From Syntrophus aciditrophicus SB (GTDB lineage: Bacteria > Desulfobacterota > Syntrophia > Syntrophales > Syntrophaceae), in the NCBI RefSeq assembly GCF_000013405.1, contig NC_007759.1, positions 310,001-374,000 of the forward strand: a stretch of DNA of 64,000 nucleotides, in the 5' to 3' direction. The first letter of the stretch is position 1. Each line of letters opens with the position of its first letter. The notes under the pieces are model-generated. The model was not told the DNA's origin and searched no databases. It saw only the letters and a program-made list of their open reading frames with translations. Shown one piece after another: positions 1-10,149 of this stretch. The position numbers were made by a program, and so were the translations under genes.

Positions 1-1098
1 GTCGATGGAACCGTGAAGTTTGGTGATATCATCGAAGGAAAGACGATGCAGGAACAGGTTGACGAAGTTACCGGTCTTTCCCGTAAAGTTATTGTTGAAT
101 TCAAGGGGGCGGACCTCAGGCCTCGAGTTTCCTTAAAGGATGCCACAGGAAAGACAGCCAAGGTTCCCGGCACAAACGCGGCGGCAAGACATCTTCTTTC
201 AGTAGGCGTGAACATCGTTGTCTCTGAAGGAGACCAGGTCAAAGCCGGTGACATTATCGCCAAGATCCCCAGAGAAACGACCAAAACGAAAGATATTACC
301 GGTGGTCTTCCGAGGGTTGCAGAGCTTTTTGAAGCGCGGAAGCCCAAGGATTTCGCCGTTATTTCTGAAATCGACGGCGTGGTGTCCTACGGCAAGGATG
401 CCAAGGGAAAAAGAAAGGTGATCGTAACTCCGGAAATCGGCGATGAAAAGGAATACCTCATCCCCAAAGGAAAGCATGTCAGCGTCCAGGAAGGTGACCG
501 TGTGATCGCCGGGGAAGCTTTAATGAGCGGTGTCAATAATCCTCATGATCTTCTCATGATCAAGGGAGAAAAAGCCCTGGCTCGCTACCTTGTTGATGAG
601 GTTCAGGAAGTTTACCGACTGCAGGGCGTGAAGATCAATGACAAACATATGGAAGTCATTGTACGCCAGATGCTGCGGCGGGTGAAAGTTATCGATCCCG
701 GAGACACTCCCTTCATGGCTGATGAGCAGGTCGAAAAGTTCAGGTTCCAGGAGGAGAATGAAAAGGCCATTGCCAGAGGAGAGCAGCCGGCCATTGGGGA
801 ACCTGTTCTTCTGGGTATCACCAAGGCTTCTCTGAGTACGCAGAGCTTTATTTCTGCTGCCTCATTCCAGGAGACGACACGGGTTCTTACGGAAGCGAGT
901 CTGGCGGGCAAGGTGGATTACCTCCGAGGTTTGAAGGAAAATGTGATTATGGGTAGATTGATTCCTGCCGGGACTGGGCTTGTGATGTATCGCAAGCTCG
1001 GTATTAAAACGGTGGCGGACGAGGATGCTGAATCAGTGGAAATCGAGGGTGATGAAAATAGCAATAAGAAATCTCTTGACATGCACGCGGCGAATTGA
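1..1098 (+). CDS. rpoC: DNA-directed RNA polymerase subunit beta' (C-terminal part)
   Basis: The reading frame is open from the first base, so this is the 3' end of a gene cut by the window edge; 365 residues are visible. It carries the conserved beta' C-terminal segments: the [14 protein letters not shown] motif, the [20 protein letters not shown] segment and the [18 protein letters not shown]-type trigger-loop-proximal helix. RpoC forms the catalytic core of RNA polymerase with RpoB. It lies just upstream of rpsL, the usual rpoBC-str arrangement. The last residues are a short polar tail. Identity is certain; the true start is outside the window. Confidence 0.98.
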   Translation, partial: VDGTVKFGDIIEGKTMQEQVDEVTGLSRKVIVEFKGADLRPRVSLKDATGKTAKVPGTNAAARHLLSVGVNIVVSEGDQVKAGDIIAKIPRETTKTKDITGGLPRVAELFEARKPKDFAVISEIDGVVSYGKDAKGKRKVIVTPEIGDEKEYLIPKGKHVSVQEGDRVIAGEALMSGVNNPHDLLMIKGEKALARYLVDEVQEVYRLQGVKINDKHMEVIVRQMLRRVKVIDPGDTPFMADEQVEKFRFQEENEKAIARGEQPAIGEPVLLGITKASLSTQSFISAASFQETTRVLTEASLAGKVDYLRGLKENVIMGRLIPAGTGLVMYRKLGIKTVADEDAESVEIEGDENSNKKSLDMHAAN

Positions 1099-1161
1099 TA
1101 GTTAACCAGACTTTTCTAAGTCAAGTTAGAATTACGTGAAGTATTGTTTTCGGGAGGAGTA

Positions 1162-1531
1162 ATGCCTACAATAAATCAGTTAGTTCGAAATGGAAGGCTG
1201 CGGGCGGCAAAAAAAGCATCAACACCGGCTTTGGCTGGATCGCCGCAGAGGCGGGGGGTTTGCGTCAGGGTATACACGTCAACACCCAAGAAACCGAATT
1301 CCGCATTGAGAAAGGTTGCGAGAGTTCGGTTGACCAGCGTTATGAAGTAACGTCCTATATTCCCGGAATCGGCATAACCTGCAGGAGCATTCTGTCGTGC
1401 TGGTTCGCGGTGGGCGAGTTAAGGATCTTCCCGGCGTAAGATACCATATTGTCAGAGGTACACTCGATGCGGTAGGAGTGCAGGACCGGAAACAGGGGAG
1501 ATCGAAATACGGGGCTAAAAAGCCAAGTTAA
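1162..1531 (+). pseudogene. rpsL: 30S ribosomal protein S12, with two one-base deletions
   Basis: The ATG at 1162 follows GGAGG with good spacing and opens an S12 protein ([12 protein letters not shown]..., then the decoding-loop [13 protein letters not shown]). The frame breaks near 1339, where AGCGT stands for the expected AGC-GGT, giving a stop at 1348. A second missing base near 1373 (GGCATAAC for GGC-CAT-AAC) brings the sequence back to the frame reading [20 protein letters not shown] and ending at TAA 1529-1531. Restoring both bases gives exactly 123 codons plus stop, the normal S12 length. S12 is essential for decoding, so two homopolymer deletions are more likely sequencing or assembly errors than a dead gene. 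Confidence 0.93.
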
Positions 1532-1546
1532 TATGAGGATTTGATC

Positions 1547-2017
1547 ATGCCAAGAAGAAGGGAAATTGCTAAAAGGGTTATTCTTCCGGACCCTAAATAT
1601 AAGAATATTTTAGTTGCAAAGTTTGTCAATAATCTCCTCAAGGAAGGTAAGAAGAGTATTGCGGAGTCCATTCTTTATGGGGCTTTTGATCTCATAGAGA
1701 AAAAGGCCAAGGAATCCCCTGTGGAATTGTTTGAGAGAGCTGTAAACAATGTGAAACCCGTCATTGAAGTCAAATCAAGGCGTGTGGGGGGGTCTACCTA
1801 TCAGGTTCCCACGGAGGTCGCGGCATCAAGAAGGGTTGCGCTGGCCATTCGCTGGATCATATCCAATGCCAAGGATAGGGCGGAAAAGACCATGAGGGAA
1901 AAGCTGGCAGGAGAATTTATCGATGCCGCTAATAACCGGGGAGGCTCCATCAAAAAGCGGGAGAGTGTCCATAAGATGGCCGAAGCGAATAAGGCTTTTG
2001 CTCACTATCGCTTTTAA
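1547..2017 (+). CDS. rpsG: 30S ribosomal protein S7
   Basis: A 156-residue S7, the primary 16S rRNA 3'-domain binding protein that starts assembly of the small-subunit head and lines the E site. It begins [10 protein letters not shown] and contains the [12 protein letters not shown] loop and the RWIISNAK helix typical of the family. I use the ATG at 1547 rather than a TTG two codons earlier because GAGG at 1535-1538 is at the right distance. It lies 15 bases after rpsL in the str operon. fusA, expected next, is not found; 226 bases without a recognisable gene separate it from tuf. Confidence 0.97.
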   Translation: MPRRREIAKRVILPDPKYKNILVAKFVNNLLKEGKKSIAESILYGAFDLIEKKAKESPVELFERAVNNVKPVIEVKSRRVGGSTYQVPTEVAASRRVALAIRWIISNAKDRAEKTMREKLAGEFIDAANNRGGSIKKRESVHKMAEANKAFAHYRF

Positions 2018-2243
2018 TTATTTTGAAAAACAATATTTGCTGTATGTACAGCTCTGGATTGAGCGATAAATAATCAAGGATTGAGTTCATTCGCTGTGCT
2101 GAGAAAAAATTTGGAGCATCAATTAGAGATAAGCTCGCCGGCGATCATAAAAACGGTAAAATTATTTGATAGTAAAAGATCGTCCCACAAAAGGCTGGTA
2201 AATAACTTTTCAAAAGAAAGATAAAGATTAAGGAGGTCGGAGG

Positions 2244-3437
2244 ATGGCTAAGAAGAAATTTGAAAGGACAAAGCCGCATTTAAATATTGGCACCATTGGA
2301 CATGTCGATCATGGCAAGACAACTTTGACTGCTGCGATAACAAAGTGGCTTGCAAAGAAAGGCTTAGCCGAATTTCGAGCCTTTGATTCGATTGACAATG
2401 CACCGGAAGAAAAAGAAAGAGGCGTCACCATCAACATTTCCCATGTGGAATATCAGACGGACAAGCGTCATTATGCCCATGTGGACTGTCCGGGGCACGC
2501 GGACTATATTAAAAATATGATCTCCGGTGCAGCGCACATGGATGGCACGATACTGGTCGTGGCAGCTTCCGATGGTCCGATGCCGCAGACGCGAGAGCAT
2601 ATCCTCCTTGCACGTCAGGTGCAGGTTCCCTCTATCGTCGTTTTTCTGAACAAAGTAGACCTTGTCGACGATCCGGAACTTCTTGATCTCGTTGAACTGG
2701 AGTTGAGAGAACTGCTGAATGAATACGAGTTTCCCGGGGACGATATTCCCATCATCAGAGGCTCCGCTTTAAAGGCCCTTGAAAGCGAAAATCCGGATGA
2801 TCCCGATGTAAAACAGATATATGCCCTGATGGATGCCGTGGATGCTTATATCCCTGAGCCTGAGCGTGATCTTGACAAGCCGTTTCTGATGCCCGTGGGC
2901 GACGTTTTTACGATTTCAGGTCGCGGTACAGTTGTGACTGGTCGAATTGACCGGGGAATTATAAAGACCGGTGATGAAGTCGAAATAGTCGGCGTTCGCC
3001 CGACACAAAAGACAGTTTGCACAGGTGTGGAAATGTTTCGCAAGACCCTGGATGAAGGGCGTGCCGGTGACGATGTCGGCTTGCTGCTTCGGGGAATCAA
3101 GAGGGAAGACGTTGAAAGAGGCCAGGTTGTTGCAAAACCGGGTTCTATCACGCCGCATACCAAATTTATGGCCCAAGTCTACGTTTTGACTAAGGAGGAA
3201 GGTGGAAGGCATACTCCTTTCTTCACCGGCTATCGCCCGCAGTTTTATTTCAGAACAACCGATGTTACCGGAGTTGCCAAGTTGGCGGAAGGTGTGGAAA
3301 TGGTTATGCCGGGGGACAATGTAGAAATGGAAGTGACGTTGATCACGCCGATAGCCATGGAAGAACAGCTGCGGTTCGCTATTCGCGAAGGCGGAAGAAC
3401 GGTCGGCGCCGGTGTTGTCAGTAAAGTGATTGAATAG
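2244..3437 (+). CDS. tuf: Elongation factor Tu
   Basis: A full-length 397-residue EF-Tu, the GTPase that delivers aminoacyl-tRNA to the ribosome. The P-loop GHVDHGKTT is at residues 18-26, the DCPGH switch II motif and the NKVD guanine-specificity motif follow, and domains 2 and 3 are intact to the end. A strong AAGGAGGTCGGAGG ribosome binding site precedes the ATG. It sits between rpsG and rpsJ, so the str and S10 operons are contiguous here. Confidence 0.98.
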   Translation: MAKKKFERTKPHLNIGTIGHVDHGKTTLTAAITKWLAKKGLAEFRAFDSIDNAPEEKERGVTINISHVEYQTDKRHYAHVDCPGHADYIKNMISGAAHMDGTILVVAASDGPMPQTREHILLARQVQVPSIVVFLNKVDLVDDPELLDLVELELRELLNEYEFPGDDIPIIRGSALKALESENPDDPDVKQIYALMDAVDAYIPEPERDLDKPFLMPVGDVFTISGRGTVVTGRIDRGIIKTGDEVEIVGVRPTQKTVCTGVEMFRKTLDEGRAGDDVGLLLRGIKREDVERGQVVAKPGSITPHTKFMAQVYVLTKEEGGRHTPFFTGYRPQFYFRTTDVTGVAKLAEGVEMVMPGDNVEMEVTLITPIAMEEQLRFAIREGGRTVGAGVVSKVIE

Positions 3438-3469
3438 ATAGCGCATAAGTGATTGGATCAGACAAGGAC

Positions 3470-3778
3470 ATGAAAGATCAAAAAATAAGAATTCGCCTTA
3501 AGGCTTACGATTACAAATTACTTGATCGCTCGGTGGAAGAAATTGTGGAAACGGCGAGGCGGACAGGTGCGAGGATTGCCGGTCCTGTACCGCTTCCGAC
3601 GGAGATCAACAAGTATTGTGTGAACCGTTCGCCGCACGTCGACAAGAAGTCAAGAGAGCAATTTGAAATAAGAACACACAAAAGGTTAATTGACATTATA
3701 GAGCCGACACAGTCCACGGTAGATGCACTGATGAAGCTGGACTTGTCTGCTGGTGTGGATGTTGAAATTAAGGCCTAA
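3470..3778 (+). CDS. rpsJ: 30S ribosomal protein S10
   Basis: A 102-residue S10 ([21 protein letters not shown], then the [29 protein letters not shown] loop region). It belongs to the small-subunit head and, as NusE, also takes part in transcription antitermination. A GTG seven codons upstream (3449) would also be in frame; I chose the ATG at 3470 because the protein then has the family's usual N-terminus and length. First gene of the S10 operon, directly after tuf. Confidence 0.95.
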   Translation: MKDQKIRIRLKAYDYKLLDRSVEEIVETARRTGARIAGPVPLPTEINKYCVNRSPHVDKKSREQFEIRTHKRLIDIIEPTQSTVDALMKLDLSAGVDVEIKA

Positions 3779-3884
3779 TATCATGAAGAGGCGTACAGCG
3801 GGTGCTCCACTGTCCGCTTGAGTATCAGGTCATAAGGAAAAAAATAACGTTTCAATAATGAATGTAGAAGATGAAGTGGATCTG

Positions 3885-4514
3885 ATGAAAAAGATGATCA
3901 TTGGCAGAAAAATTGGGATGACTCAGGTCTTTGCTGAAGATGGAGCAGCTATCCCGGTGACGGCAATTGAGGTTGAACCATCGGTTATTACTCAGAAGAA
4001 AACTGTTGAAAAAGATGGTTATGATGCAATTCAACTCGGATATGGCAGGATAAAGCAGAATAAGGCAACGAAGCCGTTGCAGGGGCATTTCGCCAAAGCA
4101 GATAAAGGATGCTTCCGTATCCTCAAGGAAATGCGCTGTGACCAGATTCAGGAATATGAGCTGGGCCAGGAGATCACGCTGGATATATTCGAGTCCGGTG
4201 AGATGGTCGACATTACCGGCACGACAAAGGGCAAGGGCTTTGCTGGTGTGATTAAACGGCATGGCTTTAGGGGGGGTAGATCGTCCCATGGCTCGATGTT
4301 CCATCGTGCGCCCGGTTCGATTGGAGCGAGTGCGTACCCGTCACGCGTATTTAAAGGGAAAAAATTACCCGGACAAATGGGGAACAAGCAGAAAACTGTG
4401 AAAAATCTTATGATCTGGAGCTTGCGGCCTGAGAGGAACCTGATTCTGATCAGAGGAGCAGTTCCCGGCGCGCGTAATGGATATTTATTTATAAAACAGT
4501 CTGCTAAGGCTTGA
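3885..4514 (+). CDS. rplC: 50S ribosomal protein L3
   Basis: L3, one of the first proteins to bind 23S rRNA and close to the peptidyl-transferase centre. The conserved IIGRKIGMTQVF N-terminus, the GTTKGKGFAGVIKRHGFRGG core extension and the HRAPGSIGASAYPSRVFKGKKLPG loop are present. The frame is open from an ATG at 3858, but the start at 3885 or 3894 gives the usual N-terminus and a length near 209 residues; the ribosome binding site does not decide between them. Its stop is 26 bases before rplD. Confidence 0.95.
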   Translation: MKKMIIGRKIGMTQVFAEDGAAIPVTAIEVEPSVITQKKTVEKDGYDAIQLGYGRIKQNKATKPLQGHFAKADKGCFRILKEMRCDQIQEYELGQEITLDIFESGEMVDITGTTKGKGFAGVIKRHGFRGGRSSHGSMFHRAPGSIGASAYPSRVFKGKKLPGQMGNKQKTVKNLMIWSLRPERNLILIRGAVPGARNGYLFIKQSAKA

Positions 4515-4540
4515 AGTTACGTTATTCAAGGGTGAATAAG

Positions 4541-5164
4541 ATGTTGGTTGCTGAAGTATTTGATATTAATAAAAATAAAGTGTCCGAGATCGAGCTTAAT
4601 GACGCTGTGTTTGGCGCTGAAGTTAATGATGCAGTAATTTATGATGTGGTCAGGATGCAGATGGCGTCACGGCGCTTCGGTACGGCGGCGACCAAAGGTC
4701 GAAGTGACGTGAGTGGTGGAGGTAAAAAGCCTTGGCGGCAAAAGGGTACAGGCAGAGCTCGTTCGGGAACGAGCAGGTCTCCCATTTGGCGAGGTGGAGG
4801 CATCGTGTTTGGACCGGTTCCAAGAGATTATAAGTATAATGTTCCAAAAAAAGTCAGGAAAAATGCATTGCGCTCAGTGCTAAGCCTGAAGTATCAGGGG
4901 CAGAAGCTGGTTGTGTTGAAGGATTTCCCTCTGGATGAAATCAAAACCAAAAAGTTTAAAGAGGTTGTTGACCGGTTCGGTTTAAAAAAAGCCTTGTTCG
5001 TTACAGAAGAACGGAACGAATTTTTGGAGAAGTCTTCAAGAAATATAGCGGGCATCAAGATGGTAAGGTCCGAAGGTTTAAATGTTTATGATGTATTAAA
5101 TCATGAGCATCTCGTAATCATAGAGCCGGCTGTTAAGAAATTGGAAGGGGCGCTGAAATCATGA
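4541..5164 (+). CDS. rplD: 50S ribosomal protein L4
   Basis: A 207-residue L4, a 23S rRNA-binding protein whose long loop lines the peptide exit tunnel; in E. coli it also represses its own S10 operon. The loop residues KKPWRQKGTGRARSGTSRSP and the GGGIVFGP segment are seen. I start at the ATG at 4541, preceded by AAGGGTG at good distance, not at an in-frame TTG at 4511. The stop codon overlaps the start of rplW (ATGA). Confidence 0.96.
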   Translation: MLVAEVFDINKNKVSEIELNDAVFGAEVNDAVIYDVVRMQMASRRFGTAATKGRSDVSGGGKKPWRQKGTGRARSGTSRSPIWRGGGIVFGPVPRDYKYNVPKKVRKNALRSVLSLKYQGQKLVVLKDFPLDEIKTKKFKEVVDRFGLKKALFVTEERNEFLEKSSRNIAGIKMVRSEGLNVYDVLNHEHLVIIEPAVKKLEGALKS

Positions 5165-5451
5165 CGGAATTGCATCAGATCGTCAAGAGAATGCTGGTCA
5201 CTGAGAAAAGTACCTTGGAAAAGGACGAAAAGAACAAATATTATTTCGAAGTGGATCGCAGGGCAAATAAAATAGAAATTCGCAAAGCGGTGGAGAGACT
5301 TTTAAAAGTGACCGTGGACGATGTTCATGTAATTAATATTAAGGGCAAGAAAAAAAGGACAGGTCGGATTATCGGAAAGAGAAGGGATTGGAAAAAGGCG
5401 GTTGTAACGCTTGCCCAGGGAAACACTATTGATATATACCACGGTGTATAA
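5161..5451 (+). CDS. rplW: 50S ribosomal protein L23
   Basis: A 96-residue L23, located at the tunnel exit where it docks trigger factor and SRP. It shows the early LVTEKST motif, the [17 protein letters not shown] helix and the basic [19 protein letters not shown] loop. It overlaps the end of rplD by four bases, indicating translational coupling, and is followed 17 bases later by rplB. Confidence 0.96.
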   Translation: MTELHQIVKRMLVTEKSTLEKDEKNKYYFEVDRRANKIEIRKAVERLLKVTVDDVHVINIKGKKKRTGRIIGKRRDWKKAVVTLAQGNTIDIYHGV

Positions 5452-5468
5452 AGAAGGGATGTAAACGG

Positions 5469-6290
5469 ATGGCGATCAGAAAATATAAACCAACCTCACC
5501 AGGAAGAAGATATCAGACTTGTTCTACTTTTGAAGAAGTAACGACGGATCAGCCCCAAAAAAGCCTTCTTGGAACTATAAAAAAAACAGGCGGTCGAAAC
5601 AACTTCGGAAGAATAACAAGCAGACACGTTGGCGGCGGGCATAAAAGACGTTATCGATTTATAGACTTCAAGAGAGAGAAACTGGATGTTCCCGGTAAAA
5701 TCGCTTCCATAGAATATGACCCGAACAGATCTGCCAGAATAGCCTTGGTCAGCTATGAGGATGGCGAAAAGAGATACATTATTGCTCCTGCAAAAGTTGC
5801 TGTCGGAGAGAAGATTGTAAGCGGAGAAAGAGCCGATATCAAAGCAGGAAACGCAATGCCTCTGAGAAATATTCCTGTAGGTTCACTGATACATAATATC
5901 GAGCTGAAAGTAGGAAAAGGCGGCCAGTTAATCCGGAGTGCGGGAACCTATGGACAGTTGATGGCCAAGGAAGGAAGTTACGCACAGGTTCGACTGCCAT
6001 CTGGGGAAATGAGAAAGATTTTTATAGACTGCAGGGCGACAATTGGTCAGGTAGGCAATAATGAGCATGAAAATATCAGCGTAGGCAAAGCAGGGCGGAC
6101 GAGATGGGCCGGTAAAAGACCGAAAGTTCGAGGAGTTGTCATGAATCCGGTTGACCATCCCATGGGTGGCGGCGAAGGAAGGTCTTCAGGAGGGCGGCAT
6201 CCCTGCACCCCTTGGGGCGTACCAACAAAGGGACATAAAACGCGATCCAACAAAAGCACTGATAAATACATTGTAAAGAGAAGGGGATAG
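5469..6290 (+). CDS. rplB: 50S ribosomal protein L2
   Basis: A 273-residue L2, needed for subunit association and peptidyl-transferase activity. It opens [13 protein letters not shown] and carries [15 protein letters not shown], the SH3-like and OB domains, and the C-terminal [17 protein letters not shown] region including the conserved functional histidine. Length and motifs are standard. rpsS follows after three bases. Confidence 0.98.
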   Translation: MAIRKYKPTSPGRRYQTCSTFEEVTTDQPQKSLLGTIKKTGGRNNFGRITSRHVGGGHKRRYRFIDFKREKLDVPGKIASIEYDPNRSARIALVSYEDGEKRYIIAPAKVAVGEKIVSGERADIKAGNAMPLRNIPVGSLIHNIELKVGKGGQLIRSAGTYGQLMAKEGSYAQVRLPSGEMRKIFIDCRATIGQVGNNEHENISVGKAGRTRWAGKRPKVRGVVMNPVDHPMGGGEGRSSGGRHPCTPWGVPTKGHKTRSNKSTDKYIVKRRG

Positions 6291-6293
6291 GAA

Positions 6294-6575
6294 GTGGCAA
6301 GATCAATCAAAAAAGGTCCATTTGTTGATGAAAAACTTTTTGATAAGGTTCAAAAGGCTGTTGCGTCCGGGAATAAAAGTGTTATTAAAACCTGGTCACG
6401 CAGGTCGACGATTACCCCTGATTTGATAGGACATACATTTGCAGTGCACAATGGAAAAAAATTCATACCGGTATTTGTAACGGAGAATATGGTTGGTCAT
6501 AAACTAGGTGAATTTGCACCAACGAGGATATTCTTCAGTCATGCAGGGGATAGAAAATCTAAAGTGCGGAAATAA
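6294..6575 (+). CDS. rpsS: 30S ribosomal protein S19
   Basis: A 93-residue S19 ([37 protein letters not shown], then [12 protein letters not shown]), which pairs with S13 in the small-subunit head. The start codon is GTG at 6294, preceded by GATAGGAAG. It is almost flush with rplB. Confidence 0.97.
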   Translation: MARSIKKGPFVDEKLFDKVQKAVASGNKSVIKTWSRRSTITPDLIGHTFAVHNGKKFIPVFVTENMVGHKLGEFAPTRIFFSHAGDRKSKVRK

Positions 6576-6627
6576 TTAATTATTTATTGAACATTTTTGG
6601 ATAAGTAAAGAGCGCAGAGACGAAAAT

Positions 6628-6960
6628 ATGGAAGCGAAAGCAACTGCAAAATATATAAGGATATCACCTCAGAAGGCGAGGCTGGTTGTGGATCTGATTC
6701 GTGGTAAAAAGGTGGACGATGCGAGGGAGATCCTGAATTATTCCCGGAAGCGATCTGGACAAATTGTCGGGAAAGTTCTCAAATCAGCATTCGCAAATGC
6801 TGTACAGAATCCAAACATCGATGAAAAAATATTATTTGTAAAAGAGATTTTTGTAGATCAGGGACCTTCTATGAAAAGATGGCGTGCAAGAGCCCAGGGC
6901 CGAGCTGCATCAATCAAAAAGAGAATGAGTCATATTACCGTTATTTTGGACGAAAAGTAA
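6628..6960 (+). CDS. rplV: 50S ribosomal protein L22
   Basis: A 110-residue L22; its beta-hairpin loop reaches the narrow part of the exit tunnel. ATAKYIRISPQKARLVVDLIRGKKV and the RARAQGRAASIKKRMSHITV C-terminal hairpin strand are clear. Part of the S10 operon between rpsS and rpsC. Confidence 0.97.
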   Translation: MEAKATAKYIRISPQKARLVVDLIRGKKVDDAREILNYSRKRSGQIVGKVLKSAFANAVQNPNIDEKILFVKEIFVDQGPSMKRWRARAQGRAASIKKRMSHITVILDEK

Positions 6961-6978
6961 TAATGGGGAGGTGCGAGA

Positions 6979-7629
6979 TTGGGGCAGAAGGTTAATCCCA
7001 TCGGTCTGAGACTGGGAATCAACAAGAATTGGAATTCTCGGTGGTATGCTGATAAGAGCTATCGCTCGATGCTGTATGAAGATCTCAAAATTCGCGGTTA
7101 TCTGAAAAAGAAGCTTTATCATGCGGGGATATCGCATATAGACATCGAAAGAGCGGTCAATAAGGCAAAGGTGAATATTTATGCTGCGCGTCCTGGAATC
7201 ATAATCGGCAAAAAAGGTGCGGAGATTGAAAAGCTGAAGAAAGAGCTGGAGAACGTTTCCAGTAGCGAAATCATCATCAATATCCTGGAAGTCAGAAAAC
7301 CGGAGATTGACGCTCAGCTTGTTGCCGAAAACATCGCTACGCAGTTGGAGCGGAGAGTTGCATTTCGTAGAGCAATGAAGAAATGTGTTTTAACCGCACT
7401 AAAATTTGGAGCCAAAGGGATCAGAGTAAGTTGTTCCGGAAGACTAGGTGGCGCTGAAATGTCAAGAACGGAGTGGTATCGTGAAGGCAGAGTGCCCCTG
7501 CATACATTAAGAGCGGATATAGACAGCGGTTTTACGGAAGCAAAGACTGCTTATGGGCAGATCGGCATCAAGGTATTGATATTTCACGGTGAAGTGCTTC
7601 CGGGAAGAAAGGAACTTGAAAAACCATAG
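6979..7629 (+). CDS. rpsC: 30S ribosomal protein S3
   Basis: A 216-residue S3 that forms the mRNA entry channel with S4 and S5. [12 protein letters not shown] opens the protein; the KH domain has [16 protein letters not shown], and the [29 protein letters not shown] motif ends the core. The start is TTG at 6979 after GGGGAGGTGCGAGA; no nearer ATG gives the family's N-terminus. Confidence 0.97.
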   Translation: MGQKVNPIGLRLGINKNWNSRWYADKSYRSMLYEDLKIRGYLKKKLYHAGISHIDIERAVNKAKVNIYAARPGIIIGKKGAEIEKLKKELENVSSSEIIINILEVRKPEIDAQLVAENIATQLERRVAFRRAMKKCVLTALKFGAKGIRVSCSGRLGGAEMSRTEWYREGRVPLHTLRADIDSGFTEAKTAYGQIGIKVLIFHGEVLPGRKELEKP

Positions 7630-7696
7630 AAGCGGGTAAAATATTAAACTCGGGAAGATGACTAGGTTATAAAAAAGAGGGTTTTTTTCCATGTTA

Positions 7697-8113
7697 ATGC
7701 CAAAAAGGGTGAAATATAGGAAGTTGCAAAGGGGTCGAAGGACAGGAACCGCCACAAGAGGAAGTAAAATATCTTTTGGGGAATATGGACTTCAAGCAGA
7801 AGAATGTGGCTGGATAACCGCAAGGCAGATTGAGGCAGCGAGAATTGCCATTACGCGCCATGTCCGTAGAGGCGGTAAGATATGGATAAGAATATTTCCC
7901 CATAAATCAATAACAAAGAAGCCAGCAGAAACTCGCATGGGAAAAGGAAAAGGTGCACCGGAAGAATGGGTGGCTGTCGTCAAGCCAGGCACGGTACTCT
8001 ATGAGATGCAGGGAGTCTCCAAGGAAGTGGCGAGAGAAGCTTTCAGACTGGCATCACACAAACTTCCGATAGGGACAAGGTTTCTTTCTAGGGAGCTGAC
8101 AGATGAAGGCTAA
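7697..8113 (+). CDS. rplP: 50S ribosomal protein L16
   Basis: A 138-residue L16, a late-assembly protein that helps position A-site tRNA. It has [14 protein letters not shown], the [23 protein letters not shown] basic segment and [12 protein letters not shown]. The ATG at 7697 gives the canonical MPKR start; a second ATG two codons earlier (7691) is equally readable. It overlaps rpmC by 11 bases. Confidence 0.97.
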   Translation: MPKRVKYRKLQRGRRTGTATRGSKISFGEYGLQAEECGWITARQIEAARIAITRHVRRGGKIWIRIFPHKSITKKPAETRMGKGKGAPEEWVAVVKPGTVLYEMQGVSKEVAREAFRLASHKLPIGTRFLSRELTDEG

Positions 8114-8300
8114 AGAATGGAGAGAGAAAAGCCTTGATGAGATAAGGCAAAAAAATAAAGAGTTGGAAGAGGAGCTTTTTAACCTGAGAATGCGCAGTGC
8201 TGCGGGGCAGCTGGAATCATCAGCGGCGCTTGGAAAAATAAAAAGGGATATAGCACGTGCAAAAACAGTGTTACGGGAAAAGGGGGTTAAAGAGCATTGA
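8103..8300 (+). CDS. rpmC: 50S ribosomal protein L29
   Basis: A 65-residue L29, a small two-helix protein near the exit tunnel that contacts L23. [30 protein letters not shown] is the typical coiled pair. It begins inside the end of rplP and its stop overlaps the TTG start of rpsQ, so the three genes are translationally coupled. Confidence 0.95.
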   Translation: MKAKEWREKSLDEIRQKNKELEEELFNLRMRSAAGQLESSAALGKIKRDIARAKTVLREKGVKEH

Positions 8301-8554
8301 GCGAGAGAGGCTTCAACAGGACTATTAAGGGCGTTGTTGTCAGTAATAAAATGGACAAGACCATTGTGATTCGGGCTGAGCGCCTGGTGAAACATCCGGT
8401 TTTTCATAAATATACAAGAAAACATGTCAAGTATATGGTCCATGATGAGAAAAATGAATGTAAAGTCGGGGATACAGTCATTGTCATGGAATCGCGTCCA
8501 TTGAGCAGACTGAAAAGATGGCGAATGCTTCGTATCGTTGCAAAAGCAGAATAG
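8297..8554 (+). CDS. rpsQ: 30S ribosomal protein S17
   Basis: An 85-residue S17, an OB-fold protein binding 16S rRNA helix 11. The motifs [21 protein letters not shown] and [20 protein letters not shown] are family hallmarks. The start is TTG at 8297, overlapping the rpmC stop codon. Confidence 0.96.
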   Translation: MSERGFNRTIKGVVVSNKMDKTIVIRAERLVKHPVFHKYTRKHVKYMVHDEKNECKVGDTVIVMESRPLSRLKRWRMLRIVAKAE

Positions 8555-8591
8555 GAAGAAACTACTTGGGAAGAGTGGATGGAGTCGCATA

Positions 8592-8960
8592 ATGATTCAG
8601 ATGCAAACCGTACTTAATGTGGCCGATAATTCAGGCGCTAAAAAGGTCGCCTGCATTAAAGTGCTTGGTGGTTCGAAAAGAAGGTATGCTGGCGTTGGAG
8701 ATGTTATTGTTGTGGCGGTCAAGGAAGCTATGCCCAATTCGAAGGTGAAGAAGGGCGATGTGATGAAGGCCGTCATCGTAAGAACTGCGAAAGAGGTCAG
8801 ACGTCAGGATGGATCTTATTTGAAATTTGACGACAATTCCGCCGTATTAATAAGCAATCAGATGGAGCCGATCGGGACTCGTATTTTTGGCCCGGTAGCC
8901 AGAGAATTGCGGGCAAGGCAGTTCATGAAAATCATATCGCTGGCTCCTGAAGTGCTCTGA
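8592..8960 (+). CDS. rplN: 50S ribosomal protein L14
   Basis: A 122-residue L14 located at the subunit interface. It begins [18 protein letters not shown] and contains [15 protein letters not shown] and [13 protein letters not shown]. An 18-codon in-frame extension upstream (to 8538) overlaps rpsQ and is unlike L14, so I start at 8592, preceded by GGATGGAG. Confidence 0.97.
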   Translation: MIQMQTVLNVADNSGAKKVACIKVLGGSKRRYAGVGDVIVVAVKEAMPNSKVKKGDVMKAVIVRTAKEVRRQDGSYLKFDDNSAVLISNQMEPIGTRIFGPVARELRARQFMKIISLAPEVL

Positions 8961-9027
8961 GCAACCATCATGAGGATTATGCGGTGAGATATTTGCCAGG
9001 AATGTTAATTAAATATGGAGAATAGCA

Positions 9028-9348
9028 ATGCAATTGAAGCATCTGAAAAAAGGGGACTTCGTAAAGGTGATATCCGGAAGGGAAAAAGGTAAGACTGGGA
9101 AAGTCTTGACGGTGATCAGCGAGAAAAACAGAGTTGTCATAGAAAAGATGAACATGGTCAAACGGCACCAGAAAGCCAACGCGATGGGTAAAGGCGGGAT
9201 TGTCGAAAAAGAAGGACCGATACATGCTTCGAACGTTATGATGATGTGTGGGAAATGTAACAAAGAGACAAGAGTCGGTATCAAAAAGCTTGAAGATGGA
9301 AAGAAAGTAAGAATCTGCAAGAAATGCAATGATATATTGGATATATAG
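9028..9348 (+). CDS. rplX: 50S ribosomal protein L24
   Basis: A 106-residue L24, an assembly initiator near the exit tunnel. The KOW motif [23 protein letters not shown] is at the N-terminus. The C-terminal half has two CxxC pairs (CGKC and CKKC), a zinc-ribbon-like feature present only in some L24 proteins. Starts at ATG 9028. Confidence 0.96.
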   Translation: MQLKHLKKGDFVKVISGREKGKTGKVLTVISEKNRVVIEKMNMVKRHQKANAMGKGGIVEKEGPIHASNVMMMCGKCNKETRVGIKKLEDGKKVRICKKCNDILDI

Positions 9349-9359
9349 GTAGCGACGAC

Positions 9360-9899
9360 ATGGCTAGATTAAAAGATTATTATAAAAAGGAAGTTATTCC
9401 AGCGCTGATTTCAGAATTTGGTTACAAGAATCCCATGCAGGTTCCCGTGATGAAGAAAATCGTTGTTAATATGGGCCTGGGTGAGGCGATCCAGAATGTA
9501 AAAATCCTGGACAGTGCTGCCGGCGAACTGGAAATGATAACAGGGCAGAAGGTTGTAATTACGAAAGCGAAAAGGTCTATTGCGACATTCAAGCTGCGGA
9601 AGGGTATGTCCATCGGATGCAGGGTTACCTTGAGAAGGGAAAGAATGTATGAATTTCTTGACCGATTTATTAATGTTGCACTGCCAAGAATTCGGGATTT
9701 TAGAGGCGTGTCTCCGAATACGTTTGACGGTCGTGGAAATTACTCAATAGGCGTTAAAGAGCAGATTATTTTCCCGGAAATTGAGTACGATAAGATTGAA
9801 AAGATTCGCGGAATGAATATCGCGATTGTGACGAGTGCGAATACCGATGAAGAAGCAAGAGCACTTTTGAAGTTTATGGGAGTTCCATTTAGAAGTTAA
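9360..9899 (+). CDS. rplE: 50S ribosomal protein L5
   Basis: A 179-residue L5, which binds 5S rRNA in the central protuberance. [20 protein letters not shown], the [20 protein letters not shown] strand region and [20 protein letters not shown] are conserved. Follows rplX after 11 bases. Confidence 0.97.
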   Translation: MARLKDYYKKEVIPALISEFGYKNPMQVPVMKKIVVNMGLGEAIQNVKILDSAAGELEMITGQKVVITKAKRSIATFKLRKGMSIGCRVTLRRERMYEFLDRFINVALPRIRDFRGVSPNTFDGRGNYSIGVKEQIIFPEIEYDKIEKIRGMNIAIVTSANTDEEARALLKFMGVPFRS

Positions 9900-9938
9900 A
9901 GAATTTGTCGAGGGAGAGAATTAACCGGAGGAGTCGGA

Positions 9939-10124
9939 GTGGCAAAAAAATCCTTGATAGCAAAGGCAAAACGGGAGCAGAAATATTCTGTGAGAACGTA
10001 CAACAGGTGCTCAATTTGCGGAAGGCCGCGAGCATACTATAGAAAGTTTGGTATGTGCAGGATATGCTTAAGGAAGTTATCGTCAAAAGGCGAAATTCCG
10101 GGAGTTATTAAATCAAGCTGGTAG
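9939..10124 (+). CDS. rpsN: 30S ribosomal protein S14, zinc-binding type
   Basis: A 61-residue short S14 of the zinc-binding (type Z) class: CSIC and CRIC form a four-cysteine site, with [20 protein letters not shown] between and around them. Start is GTG at 9939 after CCGGAGGAGTC. Many proteobacteria use the long zinc-free form, so this cysteine form is informative about lineage and zinc use. Confidence 0.97.
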   Translation: MAKKSLIAKAKREQKYSVRTYNRCSICGRPRAYYRKFGMCRICLRKLSSKGEIPGVIKSSW

Positions 10125-10149
10125 TCATTATTTTTTAAGGAGCAGTTAT

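Noticed and set aside
2096-2224. A 42-codon GTG-started frame in the rpsG-tuf gap
   Set aside because: No good ribosome binding site and no similarity to EF-G or any family; likely chance.
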